A stretch of 33,705 nt of DNA, from contig JALNYZ010000039.1 in NCBI GenBank assembly GCA_023229575.1, positions 1 through 33,705 of the forward strand. Reading direction: 5' to 3'. The stretch's first letter is position 1. Each line of letters begins with the position of its first letter. Shown in pieces: positions 29,829-33,705 of this stretch. The notes beneath the pieces were generated by a model. It was not told where the DNA came from, ran no database searches, and worked only from the letters and a program-made list of their open reading frames with translations. This stretch comes from Prolixibacteraceae bacterium (GTDB lineage Bacteria; Bacteroidota; Bacteroidia; Bacteroidales; Prolixibacteraceae). A program made the translations under genes and the position numbers.

Positions 29829-31937
29829 ATGGCGAAAAGGGATCTTACAAATACCAGGAATATCGGGATCATGGCGCACATCGATGCCGGTAAAACAACC
29901 ACTTCAGAGCGGATTCTGTTTTACACGGGCAAAGTTCACCGGATCGGTGAAGTTCACGATGGTGCAGCAACGATGGACTGGATGGAACAGGAGCAGGAGC
30001 GTGGGATTACCATCACTTCTGCTGCGACATTTACTGAATGGACATACCAGGATATTGTTCATCAGATCAATATCATTGATACTCCGGGCCACGTCGACTT
30101 TACCGTTGAGGTGGAACGTTCGTTAAGGGTTCTTGACGGCGCGGTTGCAACCTTTTGTGCCGTAGGTGGAGTAGAAGCCCAGTCGGAGACTGTTTGGCGT
30201 CAGGCCGACAAATACGGGGTGCCTAAAATTGCATTCATTAACAAGATGGACCGTGCAGGCGCCGATTTCTTCAATGTTTACAACGATATAAAGGAGAAAT
30301 TGGGAGCCAATCCGGTTCCAATCCAGATACCAATTGGCGCTGAAGAGCGTTTCAAAGGAATTATCGACCTGGTAGCCATGAAATCTGTGGTGTGGCACGA
30401 TGAGACCATGGGAGCAGACTATTCTGTTGAAGAGATTCCGTCCGACATGATGGAGTTAGCAATGGAGTGGCGGGAAAAACTGGTTGAATCAGTTGCAGAG
30501 CAGGATGAAACCTTGATGGAGAAATTCTTCGAAGACTCCAGCAGTATCACTGAAGACGAGTTGAAGCATGTGATTCGCAAAGCTACGCTTAAAGGAGTAA
30601 TTATACCGATGTTATGCGGATCTGCCTTCAAAAACAAAGGGGTTCAGACCCTTTTGGATGCAGTTTGCGCCTATTTGCCCAATCCGTTGGATGTTGCCTC
30701 CATCGTTGGAAAAGATCCTGACACAAACGAAGAAATTGAAAGAAAGCCCGATGTAAATGAGCCGCTTGCTGCGCTTGCGTTCAAGATTGCCACTGACCCC
30801 TATGTAGGCCGTTTGTGTTTCATTCGCGTTTACTCCGGTAAAATAGATGCAGGTTCCTACGTATTGAATACCCGCACCGGGAAAAAAGAGCGGATCTCGC
30901 GTCTATTCCAGATGCACTCCAACAAACAACAACCCCGCGATGTGATTGAGGCCGGAGACATTTGTGCTGCAGTAGGTTTCAAGGACATCCGTACAGGAGA
31001 TACCCTTTGTTCACTCGATCATCCGATCGTACTTGAGTCAATGACATTCCCGGAACCGGTAATCGGTATCGCGGTTGAGCCAAAAACCCAAAAAGATTTG
31101 GACAAACTGTCAAATGGTCTGGTGAAACTTTCGGAAGAGGATCCAACCTTCCAGGTTAATACCGATCTGGATAGCGGGCAGACTATCATTCGCGGAATGG
31201 GTGAGCTTCACCTGGAGATCATCATCGATCGTTTGAAAAGGGAATTCAAAGTAGAGTGTAACCAGGGTGCTCCTCAGGTATCTTACAAAGAAACAATTAC
31301 CAAAGAGGTTAACCTTCGTGAAGTTTTCAAGAAGCAAACCGGTGGTCGTGGAAAATTTGCCGACATATCGGTACACATTGGTCCGGTTGATGAAGACAAA
31401 ACAGGACTTCAATTTGTTGATCAGATCAAAGGTGGTACTATTCCGCGTGAATACATACCTTCTATCGAAAAGGGCTTTAAAGAGGCTATGAACAATGGTC
31501 CTTTGGCCGGATACAAAATTGAAAACCTTAAAGTGGTATTGGTGGATGGTTCCTTCCATCCGGTTGACTCCGACGCGCTCTCTTTTGAGCTTTGTGCCAA
31601 GCAAGCTTTCAGAAACGCTGCAGCAAAAGCGAAACCGACTTTGCTGGAGCCGATCATGAAGGTGGAAGTTGTTACCCCGGATGATTACATGGGTGATATT
31701 GTGGGCGACCTGAACCGCCGTCGTGGTCATGTGGAGAGCATGGACGCCAAATTTGGCGCCCGTGTCATCAAAGCGCTGGTTCCGCTGTCCGAGCAGTTTG
31801 GTTACGTAACGACCTTGCGTACCCTCTCTTCAGGCCGTGCAACCTCTACGATGGAGTTCTCTCACTATGCAGAAGTTCCCAGAAACATTGCTCTTTCAGT
31901 TCTTGAAAATGTAAAAGGAAAAACAGAGTTGTTATAA
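29829..31937 (+). CDS. fusA: Elongation factor G (canonical)
   Basis: The ribosomal translocase, 702 residues. The start at 29829 (MAKRDLTNTRNIGIMAHIDAGKTTT) is chosen over an in-frame ATG at 29811, because it gives the normal N-terminus. GTPase motifs are complete: AHIDAGKTT (16-24), RGITI, DTPGHVDF with the catalytic His, and NKMD. That contrasts with the paralogue at 22082-24238. It sits in the str operon between rpsG and rpsJ, with no tuf gene after it, as is usual in Bacteroidota. Confidence 0.98.
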   Translation: MAKRDLTNTRNIGIMAHIDAGKTTTSERILFYTGKVHRIGEVHDGAATMDWMEQEQERGITITSAATFTEWTYQDIVHQINIIDTPGHVDFTVEVERSLRVLDGAVATFCAVGGVEAQSETVWRQADKYGVPKIAFINKMDRAGADFFNVYNDIKEKLGANPVPIQIPIGAEERFKGIIDLVAMKSVVWHDETMGADYSVEEIPSDMMELAMEWREKLVESVAEQDETLMEKFFEDSSSITEDELKHVIRKATLKGVIIPMLCGSAFKNKGVQTLLDAVCAYLPNPLDVASIVGKDPDTNEEIERKPDVNEPLAALAFKIATDPYVGRLCFIRVYSGKIDAGSYVLNTRTGKKERISRLFQMHSNKQQPRDVIEAGDICAAVGFKDIRTGDTLCSLDHPIVLESMTFPEPVIGIAVEPKTQKDLDKLSNGLVKLSEEDPTFQVNTDLDSGQTIIRGMGELHLEIIIDRLKREFKVECNQGAPQVSYKETITKEVNLREVFKKQTGGRGKFADISVHIGPVDEDKTGLQFVDQIKGGTIPREYIPSIEKGFKEAMNNGPLAGYKIENLKVVLVDGSFHPVDSDALSFELCAKQAFRNAAAKAKPTLLEPIMKVEVVTPDDYMGDIVGDLNRRRGHVESMDAKFGARVIKALVPLSEQFGYVTTLRTLSSGRATSTMEFSHYAEVPRNIALSVLENVKGKTELL

Positions 31938-31956
31938 CACTAAATACGTTCTTATC

Positions 31957-32262
31957 ATGAGTCAAAAAATCAGAATTAAACTTAAATCGTACGATCATAA
32001 TCTGGTTGACAAATCAGCTGAGAAGATTGTTAAGACTGTTAAATCTACGGGTGCAATTGTTAGTGGACCAATTCCACTCCCAACACACCGTCGTATTTTT
32101 ACAGTTTTGAGATCCACCTTCGTCAATAAAAAATCGAGGGAGCAGTTCGAATTATCCTCCTACAAGAGATTGATCGACATTTACAGTTCGACCGCAAAGA
32201 CTATCGACGCCCTAATGAAACTGGAATTGCCCAGTGGTGTTGAAGTTGAAATTAAAGTTTGA
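31957..32262 (+). CDS. rpsJ: 30S ribosomal protein S10
   Basis: A head protein of the small subunit, also known as NusE in antitermination. It is 101 residues long with SQKIRIKLKSYDHNLVDKSAEKI, GPIPLPTHRRIFTVLRS and YKRLIDIYSSTAKTIDALMKLELPSGVEVEIKV, all typical. It starts 19 nt after fusA, so the str and S10 operons run together. Confidence 0.98.
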   Translation: MSQKIRIKLKSYDHNLVDKSAEKIVKTVKSTGAIVSGPIPLPTHRRIFTVLRSTFVNKKSREQFELSSYKRLIDIYSSTAKTIDALMKLELPSGVEVEIKV

Positions 32263-32286
32263 TAAACTGCTTAACAAGTAGAAAAA

Positions 32287-32904
32287 ATGCCAGGATTAAT
32301 TGGAAAAAAAATCGGAATGACTTCCGTATTCAGTGTTGAGGGGAAAAACATCCCATGCACTGTGATTGAGGCTGGTCCATGCACGGTAACCCAGATCAGA
32401 ACCCTTAAAACCGATGGTTATGAGGCTGTTCAGTTGGGATTTATCGACAAAAAAGAGAAGCATGCGACCAAAGCAGAAATCGGCCATAATAAAAAGGCCG
32501 GTACTACTCCTAAGAAAAAAGTGGTAGAATTTGATGGGTTTGGTAGCGATGTGAAGCTGGGAGATGTCATTACTGTTGACATGCTTGAGGCCGATACATT
32601 CATCGACATTACCGGCATATCAAAGGGACGCGGGTTCCAGGGTGTTGTTAAACGTCACGGCTTCGGCGGTGTCGGACAGAGCACACACGGCCAGCACAAC
32701 CGCTTGCGCGCACCAGGTTCTATCGGTGCCTCTTCCTATCCTTCCCGCGTATTCAAAGGAATGCGTATGGCAGGTCGTGACGGTGGAAAAACTATAACTG
32801 TTCAAAACCTTCAGGTATTGAAAGTTATTCCGGAGAACAATCTTTTAATTGTTAAAGGTTCTGTCCCCGGAGCCAAGGATTCATACTTAATTATTTTGAA
32901 GTAA
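32287..32904 (+). CDS. rplC: 50S ribosomal protein L3
   Basis: An early-assembly 23S rRNA binder, 205 residues. It shows the start LIGKKIGMTSVF, the central RGFQGVVKRHGFGGVGQSTHGQHNRLRAPGSIG loop that reaches towards the peptidyl transferase centre, and RVFKGMRMAGRDGG. Its stop (32902-32904) overlaps the rplD start by one base (TAATG). Confidence 0.98.
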   Translation: MPGLIGKKIGMTSVFSVEGKNIPCTVIEAGPCTVTQIRTLKTDGYEAVQLGFIDKKEKHATKAEIGHNKKAGTTPKKKVVEFDGFGSDVKLGDVITVDMLEADTFIDITGISKGRGFQGVVKRHGFGGVGQSTHGQHNRLRAPGSIGASSYPSRVFKGMRMAGRDGGKTITVQNLQVLKVIPENNLLIVKGSVPGAKDSYLIILK

Positions 32905-33539
32905 TGGAAATCGCAGTTTTAAACAGAGCAGGTGAAGAGACCGGAAGAAAAGTAGAGCTGAATCCCAGTATTTACTCGGTAGAACCTAACGATCACGCGA
33001 TTTATCTCGACGTGAAGCAATATCTGGCAAATCAACGTCAGGGTACACATAAAAGCAAGGAACGTGGCGAAATATCCGGGTCAACCAGAAAGATTAAAAA
33101 GCAAAAAGGAACCGGTGGCGCTCGCGCGGGAAGTATCAAATCAGGTACTATCCGTGGTGGAGGTCGTATGTTTGGACCACGTCCGAGGAATTATGGTTTC
33201 AAATTGAACAAGAAACTGAAAGAGTTGGCACGCAGATCTGCTCTGACCTACAAGGCTCAAGGCAGTGATATTTTAATTCTTGAGGACTTCACAATTGAAA
33301 CGCCCAAAACGAAAGAATTTATCACTCTTCAAAATAATTTGAAAATCAGTGATAAAAACTCGTTGATAGTGTTATCGGAAGCAAATAAAAACATATATTT
33401 GTCAACCAGAAATTTACAGAACATAGAAGTTGTAACTACCTCTGAATTATGTACTTACAAGATTATGAGAGCTAAAAAAATTGTTTTAGCAGAGAGTTCT
33501 GTAGCTAAATTGGAGGAATTATTTAAGATTAACGCGTAA
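32904..33539 (+). CDS. rplD: 50S ribosomal protein L4
   Basis: Lines the exit tunnel of the large subunit; 211 residues. The extended loop GEISGSTRKIKKQKGTGGARAGS, with HKSKERG before it, is the tunnel loop in which macrolide resistance changes arise; it looks normal. The C-terminal half has LKELARRSALTYKA. It overlaps rplC by one base and is followed by rplW after 4 nt. Confidence 0.97.
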   Translation: MEIAVLNRAGEETGRKVELNPSIYSVEPNDHAIYLDVKQYLANQRQGTHKSKERGEISGSTRKIKKQKGTGGARAGSIKSGTIRGGGRMFGPRPRNYGFKLNKKLKELARRSALTYKAQGSDILILEDFTIETPKTKEFITLQNNLKISDKNSLIVLSEANKNIYLSTRNLQNIEVVTTSELCTYKIMRAKKIVLAESSVAKLEELFKINA

Positions 33540-33543
33540 GAAG

Positions 33544-33705
33544 ATGGTTGAAATTTTGATTCGCCCTATCGTAACCGAGAAAATGAATGCCCAAGCGGAG
33601 AAATTAAACCGCTATGGTTTCATGGTAGATAAGAAGGCAGATAAGCATCAGATCAAAAGAGCCGTGGAAGAAATCTATGGCGTTAAAGTAGTTTCAGTCA
33701 ACACG
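33544..33705 (+). CDS. rplW: 50S ribosomal protein L23, 5' part (cut by window end)
   Basis: The 54 visible codons read VEILIRPIVTEKMNAQAEK followed by NRYGFMVDKKADKHQIKRAVEEIYGVKVVSVNT, the N-terminal half of L23, which sits at the tunnel exit. It starts 4 nt after rplD. The rest lies beyond the right edge. Confidence 0.95.
   Translation, partial: MVEILIRPIVTEKMNAQAEKLNRYGFMVDKKADKHQIKRAVEEIYGVKVVSVNT

Noticed and set aside
31110..31730. 206-codon minus-strand frame inside fusA
   Set aside because: It is a shadow of EF-G, caused by the codon bias of the plus strand.
31937..31957. Missing tuf between fusA and rpsJ
   Set aside because: This is the normal arrangement in Bacteroidota, not a deletion.

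Overview
The window looks like a Bacteroidota chromosome, probably an anaerobic Bacteroidales or Marinilabiliales-type bacterium. Evidence: several genes have a TAnnTTTG -7 element, the motif of the Bacteroidota primary sigma factor. Purine-rich Shine-Dalgarno sequences are nearly absent. fusA runs straight into rpsJ with no tuf between them, and a second EF-G of the Bacteroides EF-G2 type is present. No species assignment is attempted.

Layout. (1) 1-1357: an amidohydrolase gene (minus) is cut near its 3' end by what appears to be the left-reading end of an insertion sequence; the first 16 codons of its transposase lie at the window edge. (2) 1358-3104: a half-size DUF1456/YehS protein and a UMF1-family MFS permease. 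(3) 3226-6444 (minus): an arsenic operon, read arsR, arsC, DUF3147 membrane protein, arsM-like methyltransferase, acr3, with a well-formed promoter in front of arsR. (4) 6616-10150: a defence segment with a single-chain type IIG restriction-modification enzyme and a RelE/ParE-type toxin-antitoxin pair. (5) 10358-15779: a citrate lyase operon citD-citE-citF-citXG-citC with fused citX and citG. (6) 15852-16152: a second antitoxin followed by the wreck of its toxin. (7) 16154-20445: an XdhC-MocA fusion plus a two-subunit Tat-exported molybdenum hydroxylase. (8) 20527-24238 (minus): a beta-CASP MBL-fold RNase and the EF-G paralogue, ended by a clear intrinsic terminator. (9) 24564-28579: a C39-peptidase ABC exporter and a severely shortened HlyD adaptor, separated by a DUF1016/YhcG nuclease gene that sits between 13-bp direct repeats. 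(10) 28769-33705: the ribosomal str/S10 region rpsL-rpsG-fusA-rpsJ-rplC-rplD-rplW (cut by the window end).

Together: citrate lyase splits citrate to acetate and oxaloacetate, and all activation genes are present (CitC acetylates, CitX and CitG make and attach the prosthetic group), but no citrate transporter or oxaloacetate decarboxylase is in the window. The molybdenum enzyme has its cofactor-maturation factor immediately upstream. The arsenic operon combines reduction, methylation and efflux.

The most unusual feature is a set of unrelated short 'word' repeats (units of about 7-12 nt) at gene ends and in gaps: AAAGGATAAAG, ATAACTT, GATGTGCTGATGTG, GAAACAAA/GAAACGGA and ATTTTCG. Between convergent genes they form inverted repeats, one of them 34 bp with one mismatch spanning both stop codons. 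Other points of interest are the gutted HlyD, the repeat-flanked YhcG gene, the internally deleted toxin, and a probable AUC start for CitXG.
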